DNA of 33,756 nucleotides from Lachnospiraceae bacterium (GTDB taxonomy: Bacteria > Bacillota > Clostridia > Lachnospirales > Lachnospiraceae). The stretch is taken from the NCBI GenBank assembly GCA_028724245.1, contig JAQYDI010000105.1, positions 1 to 33,756 of the forward strand, written 5' to 3'. Made by a program: the position numbers and the translations under genes. Shown here one piece after another: positions 25,928 through 33,142 of this stretch; within the stretch, counting starts at the first letter, position 1; each line of letters starts with the position of its first letter. The notes beneath the pieces are model-generated. The model was not told where the DNA came from. It searched no databases and worked only from the letters and a program-made list of their open reading frames with translations.

Positions 25928-25944
25928 ACCGACTGCCTGTCGGT
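25928..25944. promoter_or_regulatory. TetR operator at its own promoter
   Basis: ACCGACTGCCTGTCGGT is a perfect 6-bp inverted repeat around five bases. It lies a few bases upstream of the tetR ribosome-binding site, next to a TATTCT element that may be the -10. The sequence is nearly identical to 25142-25158. Confidence 0.7.
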
Positions 25945-26011
25945 AAGAATATGTCACACTTTCTTTGTTCATGCAAGCAGAACGGATGCGGCTGCTCCGA
26001 CTTACATAACG

Positions 26012-26030
26012 GATATTTCTAATTATCTAA
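26012..26030. repeat. 19-bp direct repeat, copy A
   Basis: GATATTTCTAATTATCTAA, identical to 27944-27962. It lies just after the stop of the acidic unknown gene. Sequence similarity continues loosely into both upstream coding ends (GCWGAA-TAGATAA on the minus strand). Confidence 0.8.
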
Positions 26031-26031
26031 C

Positions 26032-27498
26032 TCAAAATATTTTATCTACTTCTGCTGATCTGACTGCTCTTCTCCTGTGAACACTCTGCATCAGCTTTTT
26101 AAATGCTGCTTCATCGCCCCTGTCTTTTGCATCCTGCAGAAGAAATATGAAAAACGGAGTCTGATCCTTCTTACACTTTTGAATGGCAAGTTCCGCTATT
26201 TCAACAGCTTTTTCATGGTTCCGATCTTTATAGTAATCAAGCAGAATTTCGTAAGGTTCTTCTTCTTTTCCCAGGTGCTTCTCAAAATATTCTGCACATT
26301 TATCCACTTCTCCAAGCTCACGATACAGCTTTGCAGCATATGCTCCCAGATATCCGTTCCCGGCATTCATCATAATCTCCGCACGTTTCAGATTCTCTTC
26401 CCGGTTTGTGCAGATTGCATTTGCCAGATCTTTCATCGGATCATAAATACCGTAATAATCATAATAGTCATTTTCATAAATTTCTTCGAGAATATGTGCT
26501 TTAACTTCCCATGGTTCCTTATCAAACCTGCCTCGCCGGATCAATGCTTCGGTAATATTCCAAATTTCTCCAATCTGAAGCTGATCATCGATGTACGGCT
26601 CATCCATCAGCTGCATGATCAGATCTTTGATCTGCGACCACGTCCCTCTTAAAAAGGATTTCTCCGGTATCTTCTCCGTCTTTTCTGAACTCTTAAAATA
26701 TTCCATCATTGTCTGCATATGTCTGATATGTTCCCTGTCACGATATTCTCCATGGTAATATCCGTCCTTTTTGCTTTTTTCAGCAGACTCCCCCTTCAAT
26801 TTCTCAAGATTCTCTTCCAGCCTCTTTTTTATGTCATCCAAAAGTGGATCTTTATCCGTAATCGTAATGCATCTATCCAGCCTGCAATCCTCAAACAGCG
26901 CCATCTCCAGTACAGATACAATCTTTGCAGCCGCTGTTTTACTGTCCTGTACCGTATTCCTGCAGGCCGCAATATAATCCCGCAGCAGTTCACCCCTGTC
27001 AACAAACAGCAACCCCTCACAAACCGCCATATCCAGATCCATAAACTCATCCTCGCAGCAGTCATCCGTATCAGGATGGTCTTCTATGGAAAATTCCAAT
27101 CCAAGCATCTCATCCATGATTTCAAGTGCCATCTCAAACTCTTCCAGAACAATCAGATTATGACATCCCCTGAATACCAATGAAATAAAACTCATGGCAT
27201 TGTCCGGGTCATAAAAATCGTGTTCCCAATCATCATGAAAATGGCCATAATCATCAAATTCAACATAATGCGTCTCATATTCCACAACGATGTCACCATT
27301 TCTGACTTTTTTGCAAAAATCGGCAATCCTGCCGCGCTCCGGCATATCAATGACTTTCTTTGTTCCGCAGATACTCTTATAAAAATCCTCCTGTTTCCAT
27401 TCAGGCAATATCTTCACCTGTGAAAGAATCCATGCATCTTTCTCCGACTCTGTCATTCTCTTTATCTGTTTCTGTATTTTATCAAAAAAGCTGTCCAT
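26032..27498 (-). CDS. Acidic protein of unknown function with helical repeat character
   Basis: I do not recognise this 488-residue protein. It is cytosolic (no signal peptide or membrane segment), very rich in D, E and K, and mostly helical. Its C-terminal third has TPR-like spacing (AKLYRELGEVDKCAEYFEKHL, then LLDYYKDRNHEKAVEIAELAI). An aromatic/His/Asp cluster lies near residues 82-100 (HYVEFDDYGHFHDDWEHDFY). A double cysteine lies in the DTDDCCEDEF segment. The start at 27498 (MDSFFDKIQKQ) is preferred over 27546 because GGGAGGA stands about 10 nt upstream. It appears monocistronic, between the tetR locus and the anti-sigma gene. A role as a scaffold or interaction protein is only a guess. 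Confidence 0.7.
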   Translation of the reverse strand: MDSFFDKIQKQIKRMTESEKDAWILSQVKILPEWKQEDFYKSICGTKKVIDMPERGRIADFCKKVRNGDIVVEYETHYVEFDDYGHFHDDWEHDFYDPDNAMSFISLVFRGCHNLIVLEEFEMALEIMDEMLGLEFSIEDHPDTDDCCEDEFMDLDMAVCEGLLFVDRGELLRDYIAACRNTVQDSKTAAAKIVSVLEMALFEDCRLDRCITITDKDPLLDDIKKRLEENLEKLKGESAEKSKKDGYYHGEYRDREHIRHMQTMMEYFKSSEKTEKIPEKSFLRGTWSQIKDLIMQLMDEPYIDDQLQIGEIWNITEALIRRGRFDKEPWEVKAHILEEIYENDYYDYYGIYDPMKDLANAICTNREENLKRAEIMMNAGNGYLGAYAAKLYRELGEVDKCAEYFEKHLGKEEEPYEILLDYYKDRNHEKAVEIAELAIQKCKKDQTPFFIFLLQDAKDRGDEAAFKKLMQSVHRRRAVRSAEVDKIF

Positions 27499-27577
27499 AT
27501 AATTCGAATCCTCCCGATAAAAAATAAAACATTGCCATATAATCATTCAGCGTCTTCATCATTCTCCATCTCACATT

Positions 27578-27664
27578 CTATAACTTCCCAGTAACCACTG
27601 ATACAACAATAACTGTTTTCCCATCTACCGTCTGCGGATCAATGTCAGAAATAATCTGTGGCAT
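27578..27664 (-). pseudogene. Short remnant resembling part of an AlbA_2 (Schlafen-like) domain
   Basis: A 28-codon frame reading MPQIISDIDPQTVDGKTVIV resembles the strand-turn-strand of AlbA_2-type putative DNA-binding domains, where this precedes a conserved Y/H patch. It stops directly afterwards. The 460-bp gap 27499-27958 contains no other gene I can support; a terminator lies at 27844-27900. Evidence is limited to a short match from memory. Confidence 0.35.
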
Positions 27665-27843
27665 CTTCTACCATTCTTTCACTCCTAATCTTTAAACTGT
27701 TCCCTTTTTGTGTCAACAGCGTTGTCACAGATTATCTCTCCATCATAAACTAAAAGTCAAGCTTTCAGTCTGTTTCTGCTATGTATTATATCTGTTATCC
27801 TGATTTTCCACAACAGAATTTTCATATGCCATTTTACATATCA

Positions 27844-27900
27844 AAAAAACCTACTGATTACCCTTTCCAATTCTGGAAGCAGCAGTCAGTAAGGTTTTTA
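27844..27900. terminator. Bidirectional terminator downstream of the anti-sigma gene
   Basis: AACCTACTGA (from 27848) pairs with TCAGTAAGGTT (to about 27896) with one bulge, and an inner TTCC/GGAA pairs around the loop. Runs of A before and T after make it active on both strands; on the minus strand seven T follow the stem. Confidence 0.75.
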
Positions 27901-27943
27901 TGCTATAAAAATATATTTTTATTCCATCAATTCTGCAGAAACC

Positions 27944-27962
27944 GATATTTCTAATTATCTAA
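27944..27962. repeat. 19-bp direct repeat, copy B
   Basis: Identical to 26012-26030. It covers the stop codon of the anti-sigma gene. Immediately upstream on the minus strand the 14-mer GCTGAATTAGATAA is tandemly duplicated, the second copy being out of frame with the first and setting the stop. Confidence 0.8.
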
Positions 27963-28609
27963 TTCAGCTTATCTAATTCAGCATCTAAAACCGGATCGCC
28001 GCAAGGTACACCTTCCCTGTGCATTGCGATATTTACCCACGCAGCTTCACTTCCAGAAGTACCCTCTATATTCATTCTGTTAAATATATATGTTCCATTC
28101 CTGTCAAATACAAGCTCCACCCATCCGTAATCCGTGACTGTTCCGCCAATCAGAATCACACTTTTACCGCCGTCTTCATTTGCAGCTTCATATCTGTAAC
28201 AGGAATTCTCATCACATTTGTCAGTCACATCAATGCGAATATCATCATACACAAAATAAAGCCTTCCGTCGATGACTTCTGTATAATTCACATCTGCTGC
28301 TTCAATTGTAAATCGTATTTCATGATCACTTTCTTCTGCAAATTGCATTTCATGATCACCTTCTTCATAGATAACAGAAGAACCATCTGCGGTATAAAAA
28401 ATCTCTGTGATAAATTCAGCTGCATGAGCAATCGCCGTCCGGGCGGCAGGCATGCTAAGTAAAACTGCCATGCAGACAGCAGCACATACTGCATATTTTA
28501 TCCATGCATGGTTCCGTCTCTGACTGTTGGAAATGACATTTCTGATTTCAGTCTTCCTTGCAGCATCCATTTTGATTTTATCATATGTGTTTTTTATCAT
28601 ATGTTCCAT
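27959..28609 (-). CDS. Probable membrane anti-sigma factor (DUF4179-like)
   Basis: A 216-residue protein with a short basic cytosolic N-terminus (about 1-36, ending SNSQRRNHAWIK), one membrane helix (~37-56, YAVCAAVCMAVLLSMPAA) and an extracellular beta-rich domain. This is the layout of ECF anti-sigma factors. It follows the sigma gene with overlapping codons, as expected for a sigma/anti-sigma pair. The start at 28609 (MEHMIKN) has GGGAGG 7 nt upstream inside the sigma gene tail. The last codons come from a 14-bp tandem duplication, so the original C-terminus may differ. The signal sensed is unknown. Confidence 0.75.
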   Translation of the reverse strand: MEHMIKNTYDKIKMDAARKTEIRNVISNSQRRNHAWIKYAVCAAVCMAVLLSMPAARTAIAHAAEFITEIFYTADGSSVIYEEGDHEMQFAEESDHEIRFTIEAADVNYTEVIDGRLYFVYDDIRIDVTDKCDENSCYRYEAANEDGGKSVILIGGTVTDYGWVELVFDRNGTYIFNRMNIEGTSGSEAAWVNIAMHREGVPCGDPVLDAELDKLN

Positions 28610-28611
28610 AA

Positions 28612-29085
28612 TTATTCCTCCCATCTTCTTTTTAATTCGTCCCTGCCTCTGCTGATTCTCATTGCGACAGCCGATTCTGATATCTTGAGTATTTTTGCAA
28701 TTTCCTTATAGGTATATCCTTCATAAAAGTGAAGATATATGGGGGCTCTCCGGCTATCAGGCAGCTGCATCAGCATTTCATAAAGCTGCCTTTCTTTGTC
28801 TGTAAAGGATTGATCCATACCTGTGTCTTTCATCGTCTCATCATAATTGACACTGACTGCAGCCCGCTTGGACTTCAGGTAATCCCTGCACATATTAGCA
28901 GTCATTTTCAAGAGATATGATTTTTCATAGTCTTTTCCAATAAATAATTTTCTTGACAACAGCTTTAAAAATACCTCCTGGACGATATCTTCGGCTTCCT
29001 GCTTCGAGCCTACATAAGAAATCGCAAATCTGTACAGATCATCTGCATATGCATCAAACAGGTTTAATACCCTTTCGTTTTTCAA
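28612..29085 (-). CDS. ECF-type RNA polymerase sigma factor
   Basis: A 157-residue sigma-70 family factor. Region 2 (about residues 8-72) has YADDLYRFAISYVGSKQEAED and VQEVFLKLL. Region 4 (about 100-155) has LPDSRRAPIYLHFYEGYTYKEI and the helix-turn-helix ISESAVAMRISRGRDELK. The start is a TTG codon with AGGAGG about 8 nt upstream. The stop lies just ahead of the anti-sigma start, indicating co-transcription. Genes controlled by it are not evident; no clear autoregulatory ECF promoter was found upstream. Confidence 0.9.
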   Translation of the reverse strand: MKNERVLNLFDAYADDLYRFAISYVGSKQEAEDIVQEVFLKLLSRKLFIGKDYEKSYLLKMTANMCRDYLKSKRAAVSVNYDETMKDTGMDQSFTDKERQLYEMLMQLPDSRRAPIYLHFYEGYTYKEIAKILKISESAVAMRISRGRDELKRRWEE

Positions 29086-29214
29086 CTCACGCTCCTCCTT
29101 TGTTTATTGAGATCTCATATATATAACGACTGGACAGCTGTTTTTCTCACATTTTATAATATACGCAAACTTCCCACATCCATAAAGGTGTGTTGAACTT
29201 TGAAAATTCATATT

Positions 29215-29364
29215 TTAACAATAAAAAAGGCATAAACCTGCACTCGTTGATATACAATCGTAATAAACTCCTGCCCCATGGGCTGAATTAATATTACGCT
29301 TTCGTCGTTTCATTTCCGGCAGAATTGGTTCTTCCATAGATTCACTGGTTGGCTCTTTCGTCAC
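29215..29364 (-). CDS. Small Cys/Ser/Thr-tailed peptide (possible RiPP precursor or signalling peptide)
   Basis: A 49-codon gene starting with GTG and preceded by AAAGGAG at a 7-nt spacing. The peptide is TKEPTSESMEEPILPEM (acidic, leader-like), then KRRKR (19-23), then the tail SAHGAGVYYDC and ISTSAGLCLFYC with cysteines at 37, 45 and 49 and three adjacent Ser/Thr at 39-41. An acidic leader, a basic processing-like patch and a short Cys/Ser/Thr core is the general plan of ribosomally made modified peptides and some pheromones. I recognise no exact family, and no modification enzyme or exporter is in the window. The start codon is inside a long inverted repeat (29362-29451). An alternative ATG at codon 10 has no ribosome-binding site. 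It could also be a membrane-active toxin or a chance frame, although the ribosome-binding site is excellent. Confidence 0.5.
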   Translation of the reverse strand: MTKEPTSESMEEPILPEMKRRKRNINSAHGAGVYYDCISTSAGLCLFYC

Positions 29365-29451
29365 TGGTTAACTCCTTTCTGGACAAAAAAATAGCAGCTG
29401 TGATTGCAAATCCACTTAGGAAATGTCATTTACAGCTACTATTAACCAGTG
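29362..29451 (-). promoter_or_regulatory. Attenuator-like hairpin sequestering the start codon of the small peptide gene
   Basis: On the minus-strand RNA the 5' arm CACUGGUUAA (29451-29442) is followed by UAGUAGCUGU (29441-29432). The latter pairs with ACAGCUGCUA (29401-29392), forming a stem followed by seven U (29391-29385), a textbook terminator. The first arm is exactly complementary to UUAACCAGUG (29371-29362), whose last three bases are the GUG start codon. The ribosome-binding site lies in the unpaired 20-nt segment between. A second AACCAGUGA copy 19 nt further into the gene offers an alternative partner. Control of transcription, translation or both is inferred. Confidence 0.55.
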
Positions 29452-29753
29452 CAATTATTTAATTAATTTGTTTGTATTATGAATTTATTATGTGGTTATT
29501 TGTATATTTATCTGATAATTCATTATAATTATTTAAATCATGCACATGAATTATCTAAACTCAGCTCCGTCGTGGCAAAACTCAACGAAATTAATTAATG
29601 TTTTGCTTACAATAAGCTAAATTTTTATTTCTACTACATAATTTACACTGGCTTTCTGATGAACTGTTGCCAGAATGTTGCCATGGGTTAAGTATAGCAG
29701 ATAAAAGGAAGAACGCAAAGATTTATTTAATAATGCACATCCCAACTTATTTT
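29452..29753. other. AT-rich stretch without a recognisable gene
   Basis: No coding frame with a ribosome-binding site is seen on either strand. On the minus strand a perfect TATAAT (29522-29527) with a weak TTCATG 17 bp upstream could be the promoter of the small peptide gene, giving a leader of about 150 nt that contains the hairpin. An inverted pair GCAAAAC/GTTTTGC lies around 29575-29607. Confidence 0.35.
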
Positions 29754-30737
29754 TCAATGACAGTTACCAAGAGCGCATCTCTTATAATTTACATTATTTG
29801 TATTACCTGTCACTTCAACTGCTCCGCATTCTACTAAGATCTGCATATATCTCCATGCCGTAGTTCTAGATTTATGCGTTAAATCCATAACTTCTTGAAT
29901 GCTAATCATCTCTTCGTTAGCAAGTTTTTTTATCACTGGCTCTACCTTTTTATAATCTTTTTGTTTCAAAACTCGTTTCAAACTTGTTTCAAAACTTGTT
30001 TCATTTTCTATTTTATTATTCAAAATATCACTATTATTTAACTCCTCTTTCACCTGCCCCGCTGCTTTCAAAAATGCCTCATGGACAAACAATCTTGTTA
30101 TAAAATAGCTGCGATCATCATCCGTCTCAAATTCCGGTTTTGGTGAGCCGTTTGTCTCAAGTGCATTCAAAATCTTCTTAAATCCTGTATTTCTTCCCTC
30201 TGTCAAATGTAACTCTTTTAAGAAATCCCCGATTCGACGATTTCTGTATCTACGATTTGACACACGATAATTTTTCAATCCTTCCTTTGCCACAGAGCGG
30301 TCTGGTCCCGGAAAACTTACAATTTCTATCCTGTCACATTCAACACGCACCTCAATAGGTTCCCGTACATCATAACCACGATGATAAACCGCATTAGATA
30401 AAGCCTCTCCTATCGCAGCATACGGATAATTAAAGAAGCGATCTGCCTCCGCTCTATCTGGATGTTTCACAATCTTTTCCGTGATAATCGTATTTTTGAT
30501 AAACTGAAGTGCATCTCTAAGCTGCTGGTGGATCGGTCCTTTAAATGTATTTTCTATAATATTGTCACCGCCTAGCCCGTCTGGAAATTGAACAACATCT
30601 ATCTGTGTATATGGAAAGAACTTATCCGGATCCATACTGAAAAACATAAGTCCTACATTCTTAGGTTTCACATATTCCGGAAGATTACTATTTTTTATCT
30701 TTCTTTCTGGAATTAAAAATGAATCATCTTTTGTTCT
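29754..30737 (-). pseudogene. ATP-binding (HATPase_c_4)/AlbA_2-type protein lacking its N-terminal domain
   Basis: The product resembles the C-terminal two thirds of Schlafen-like AlbA_2 proteins with a GHKL-type ATPase domain. FFPYTQIDVVQFP, FKGPIHQQLRDAL, AIGEALSNAVYHRGY and the GRNTGFKKIL segment are typical. A C-terminal winged helix (DLTHKSRTTAWRYMQILVE) follows. The homologous frame continues upstream of the first ATG (30671), reading IPERKIKNSNLPEYVKPKNVG, until a stop at 30738-30740, so the AlbA_2 DNA-binding domain and true start are gone. Translation from 30671 is possible but would give a headless protein, so I call it a remnant. Confidence 0.65.
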
Positions 30738-30856
30738 TTATTCTTTTTATCTTATCATATTTATACGATAAAGAGGATAATATTTTAATTCTCTCCAGCT
30801 TATTATTTGTTAATCGTTGGCAAAAAAACGCATAATAGAATATGGAAAACTCAGGC

Positions 30857-30896
30857 AAAAATTCATGGCAGATAATCTATACCATTATCTGCCATG
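30857..30896 (-). terminator. Perfect 13-bp hairpin, probable terminator after the RHH gene
   Basis: CATGGCAGATAAT (30864-30876) and ATTATCTGCCATG (30884-30896) pair without mismatch around a 7-nt loop. On the minus strand AATTTTT follows. The surrounding 30738-31055 stretch shows no supportable gene. A well-spaced ribosome-binding site near 30935 leads only to a two-codon frame, apparently debris. Confidence 0.55.
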
Positions 30897-31055
30897 TAAA
30901 TAAGATATACAATTATTTCATTATTCAAACTCCTCAGCGGATGACATTATATGATGTCTATCACGCCTGTATAGGTAGTTTTTATTCGAACTTATGTTTG
31001 TTTTTCGTGGTTTCCGTACCGCTGAAGGAAAAATAAACTCCAAAATAACTCCACA

Positions 31056-31235
31056 TCAACTTGTGCGATCTTTTGATTCCTCCTGCGCATAAAGAAGATC
31101 CAATGCCTGACAAACAACTCCGCTCATCGTCTGATAATGTCTTTCAGCATATAATACTAATCTCTCTTTATCTTCTGCTGTCATACGAATTCTTAAACTT
31201 GAATCCTTTCCATCCAATGACGGTTTTCTTGGCAT
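31056..31235 (-). CDS. Small ribbon-helix-helix (CopG/Arc-like) protein
   Basis: A 59-residue protein with the ribbon-helix-helix pattern. A short strand SSLRIRMTAEDK is followed by helix 1 (ERLVLYAERH), a turn and helix 2 (SGVVCQALDLLYAQEE). The basic N-terminus MPRKPSLDGK is typical of DNA-binding members. GGGAGGAG precedes the ATG and a very good promoter stands 28 bp upstream, so it can be made independently of the nucleotidyltransferase gene ahead of it (64-bp gap). Such proteins act as antitoxins, plasmid copy regulators or mobilisation accessories. Which applies here is unknown; proximity to an AbiE-like pair suggests a regulatory or antitoxin role. Confidence 0.72.
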   Translation of the reverse strand: MPRKPSLDGKDSSLRIRMTAEDKERLVLYAERHYQTMSGVVCQALDLLYAQEESKDRTS

Positions 31236-31262
31236 CTCATCTCCTCCCTTCTTTATAATCTC

Positions 31263-31291
31263 ATAATAATATAAATTGATACAAATGTTAA
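31263..31291 (-). promoter_or_regulatory. Promoter of the ribbon-helix-helix gene
   Basis: Minus strand: TTAACA (31286-31291), exactly 17 bp, TATTAT (31263-31268). It is placed directly after the nucleotidyltransferase stop and ahead of a strong ribosome-binding site. Confidence 0.65.
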
Positions 31292-31299
31292 TAGTAATT

Positions 31300-32049
31300 T
31301 TACATCAATCCGAATGTTTGTTCTAATCTTCTAATAATATCCGCTTCTTTCAAACCTCTTATTTTCAGATTTTTTAATTCTGCATCTGTTACATGGAACT
31401 GCTCAATGAAACTCATCATGTCCTCTTTTACCTCACCAGACAAGCTGCATTTCTCCAATACCATCTCTGATACCATTCGAAGAATATCGTTCCGGTGTTT
31501 TTTGATGTCCCTTGAATCTACATGCATTCCCTGCGCCATTTTTTCATTCAGGTCCAACCATGCCTTAGCCTTAAACAGGATCAACCAAGATGGCTTCAGT
31601 ATAGATACGCCATCAATAACAGTTCTGCCCTCTAACAGCAATTCATAATAACTATCATTGAGTAAAATAGCAGAAAGGCTGGAGACAGAATCATCTATAC
31701 GTATCGGAGTCAAAACAGATTCCGGTTTTAACTCCCATTCCGCTCTGGAAAACAATTCAATCATAACCGGATATCCTTCCACTTCCGGTTTATCAAAACG
31801 ATAAAACTGTGGTTTACCATTGCTTCTCGCTCTATTTCGGTATTTTCCATCCTGTATAAACGCCCAGAACTTTAATGCAAATTCTTCAGTTAAAGCCTCC
31901 ACCACAAGTACCATATCCAGATCTTTGGTTGCTCTGAAATCCATATCATTTTCATGAAACGATATGTCGCAGGCTGCACCTCCAATTAATACATACTGAT
32001 CTATATATTCAGCAAAATAATCACGGAACACATTAATTCCTCTTACCAT
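31300..32049 (-). CDS. Nucleotidyltransferase, AbiEii-like toxin candidate
   Basis: A 249-residue protein with the minimal nucleotidyltransferase signature. LIGGAACDISFH (G23-G24) is followed by ATKDLDMVL with the metal-binding pair D43 and D45, and E98 in PVMIELFS is the likely third acidic residue. AbiEii/MenT-type toxins of this fold transfer nucleotides, for example to tRNA, and block growth. Its ATG overlaps the upstream helix-turn-helix gene by 7 bp, with GGAGG placed inside that gene, the tightly coupled order antitoxin-then-toxin. The gene is AT-rich compared with the Bce and Wadjet regions. Toxic activity is inferred from family and arrangement; a housekeeping transferase is less likely. 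Confidence 0.75.
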   Translation of the reverse strand: MVRGINVFRDYFAEYIDQYVLIGGAACDISFHENDMDFRATKDLDMVLVVEALTEEFALKFWAFIQDGKYRNRARSNGKPQFYRFDKPEVEGYPVMIELFSRAEWELKPESVLTPIRIDDSVSSLSAILLNDSYYELLLEGRTVIDGVSILKPSWLILFKAKAWLDLNEKMAQGMHVDSRDIKKHRNDILRMVSEMVLEKCSLSGEVKEDMMSFIEQFHVTDAELKNLKIRGLKEADIIRRLEQTFGLM

Positions 32050-32987
32050 ACATATTCCTCCAACATTTCTTCCAATTCCATTTCAACCCTTGGATCATCG
32101 TCCTCTTTCAGAAGTAAATAAACCGTCAGCGGATCAATCACAGCGCCATCTTTAAACGGAATACAATATCCCAGCTCCTGAATAATACATCCTGGCTGTT
32201 CTCCTGTTGGCACTTCCTTTTCCCGGTCTATTTCTTTTTTCCTGACATCATATTTCGTAATACCGTAAGTAGGATACAGATTATCTCCTAACATGGACAA
32301 CTCTGCCAAAGCTGATATTCCACTCTTTATGAGCTTCTCTGGATATTCATTTTCCAAACGAAACTCTCTTAGCAATGGCGAACGCAGGAACGGTCTGATT
32401 ACTTCCCATATTTCTTTTTTTGTTCCGGCTTTGATGTATCTCCGGGATCTGCCTGTTTTCTTCAATACAGGAATATTCAGACTTTCTATTTCATCAAATA
32501 CCCTTGTAATAGACATTTTAGAAACAGACATTCTCTCTGCTGCTTCTGTTACGGGAACATTGTCCCACTCATCGTAGATAGCTGTCAACAACAGTTTCTG
32601 CGTTAAAAAAGAAATCTTAAAACACGGCTTTACATCTCTGGTTTCGTTCTGTTGAAGTAAGAGTCCAAGAAAGGGCATATAAACTTGCCGATCTTCCCAA
32701 ATAAAAGAAATTCCTTCTTCCAGCATCTTATCTCTCGAATAATAATTCAACTTTTTAAGATATAGAACACAATATTTCCCTGTTATCTGTGAAATTCTTT
32801 TATATTGCTTCCTAAGCGTAGACAAGTTTATCTCTTCTTTCAGAACCACAAGAATACATTCCTGTCCTCCAATTTTCATAGTATAAAAGTCATAATTTGC
32901 CATAAAAACCAAAGGGAAAGAATCTGCACATTCAAATGGTGCCAGGTCTATTTTCTGATGTAAAGTTTTTTCAAGAAAATTTTTCAT
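32043..32987 (-). CDS. Winged-helix protein, AbiEi-like antitoxin/regulator candidate
   Basis: A protein of about 314 residues encoded immediately upstream of and overlapping the nucleotidyltransferase. The central part holds a MarR-like winged helix (ILxAIYDEW-type helix, then VTEAAERMSVSKMSITRVFDEI and LKKTGRSRRYI) suited to autoregulatory DNA binding. The acidic C-terminus (MELEEMLEEYVW) could contact the partner. The frame is open to 33041, but ATG 32987 (MKNFLEKTL) is chosen: AGGTG precedes it and the visible promoter predicts transcription from near 33005. The gene is full length and intact. Antitoxin function is inferred from the operon layout shared with AbiE-type systems. Confidence 0.65.
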   Translation of the reverse strand: MKNFLEKTLHQKIDLAPFECADSFPLVFMANYDFYTMKIGGQECILVVLKEEINLSTLRKQYKRISQITGKYCVLYLKKLNYYSRDKMLEEGISFIWEDRQVYMPFLGLLLQQNETRDVKPCFKISFLTQKLLLTAIYDEWDNVPVTEAAERMSVSKMSITRVFDEIESLNIPVLKKTGRSRRYIKAGTKKEIWEVIRPFLRSPLLREFRLENEYPEKLIKSGISALAELSMLGDNLYPTYGITKYDVRKKEIDREKEVPTGEQPGCIIQELGYCIPFKDGAVIDPLTVYLLLKEDDDPRVEMELEEMLEEYVW

Positions 32988-33012
32988 CTTATCACCTAAC
33001 TTATTTTTTATC

Positions 33013-33041
33013 ATTGTAACTCTTTTTATGTTATAAGTCAA
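33013..33041 (-). promoter_or_regulatory. Promoter of the AbiE-like pair
   Basis: Minus strand: TTGACT (33036-33041), 17-bp spacer, TACAAT (33013-33018). Start of transcription is expected near 33005, 18 nt before the chosen start codon. Confidence 0.7.
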
Positions 33042-33101
33042 ATTTATTTAATAATCCTTTTCGTAAAGTATTTTCATGAGCAGCATCATTACACTAACAT
33101 T

Positions 33102-33142
33102 ATGCCAGAGACACTGACCCTAACAATCAGCATCCCTGGCAT
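33102..33142. repeat. Nested inverted repeat near the right-hand IS remnant
   Basis: ATGCCAG (33102-33108) and CTGGCAT (33136-33142) are perfect arms, and CTGA/TCAG form an inner stem at equal distances. No T-run on either strand, so it is not a normal terminator. It spans the stop codon of the small unknown ORF. Confidence 0.45.

Noticed and set aside
30842-31036. 64-codon plus-strand ORF starting MENSGKNSW
   Set aside because: No ribosome-binding site, and its frame crosses the perfect 13-bp hairpin; composition looks noncoding.
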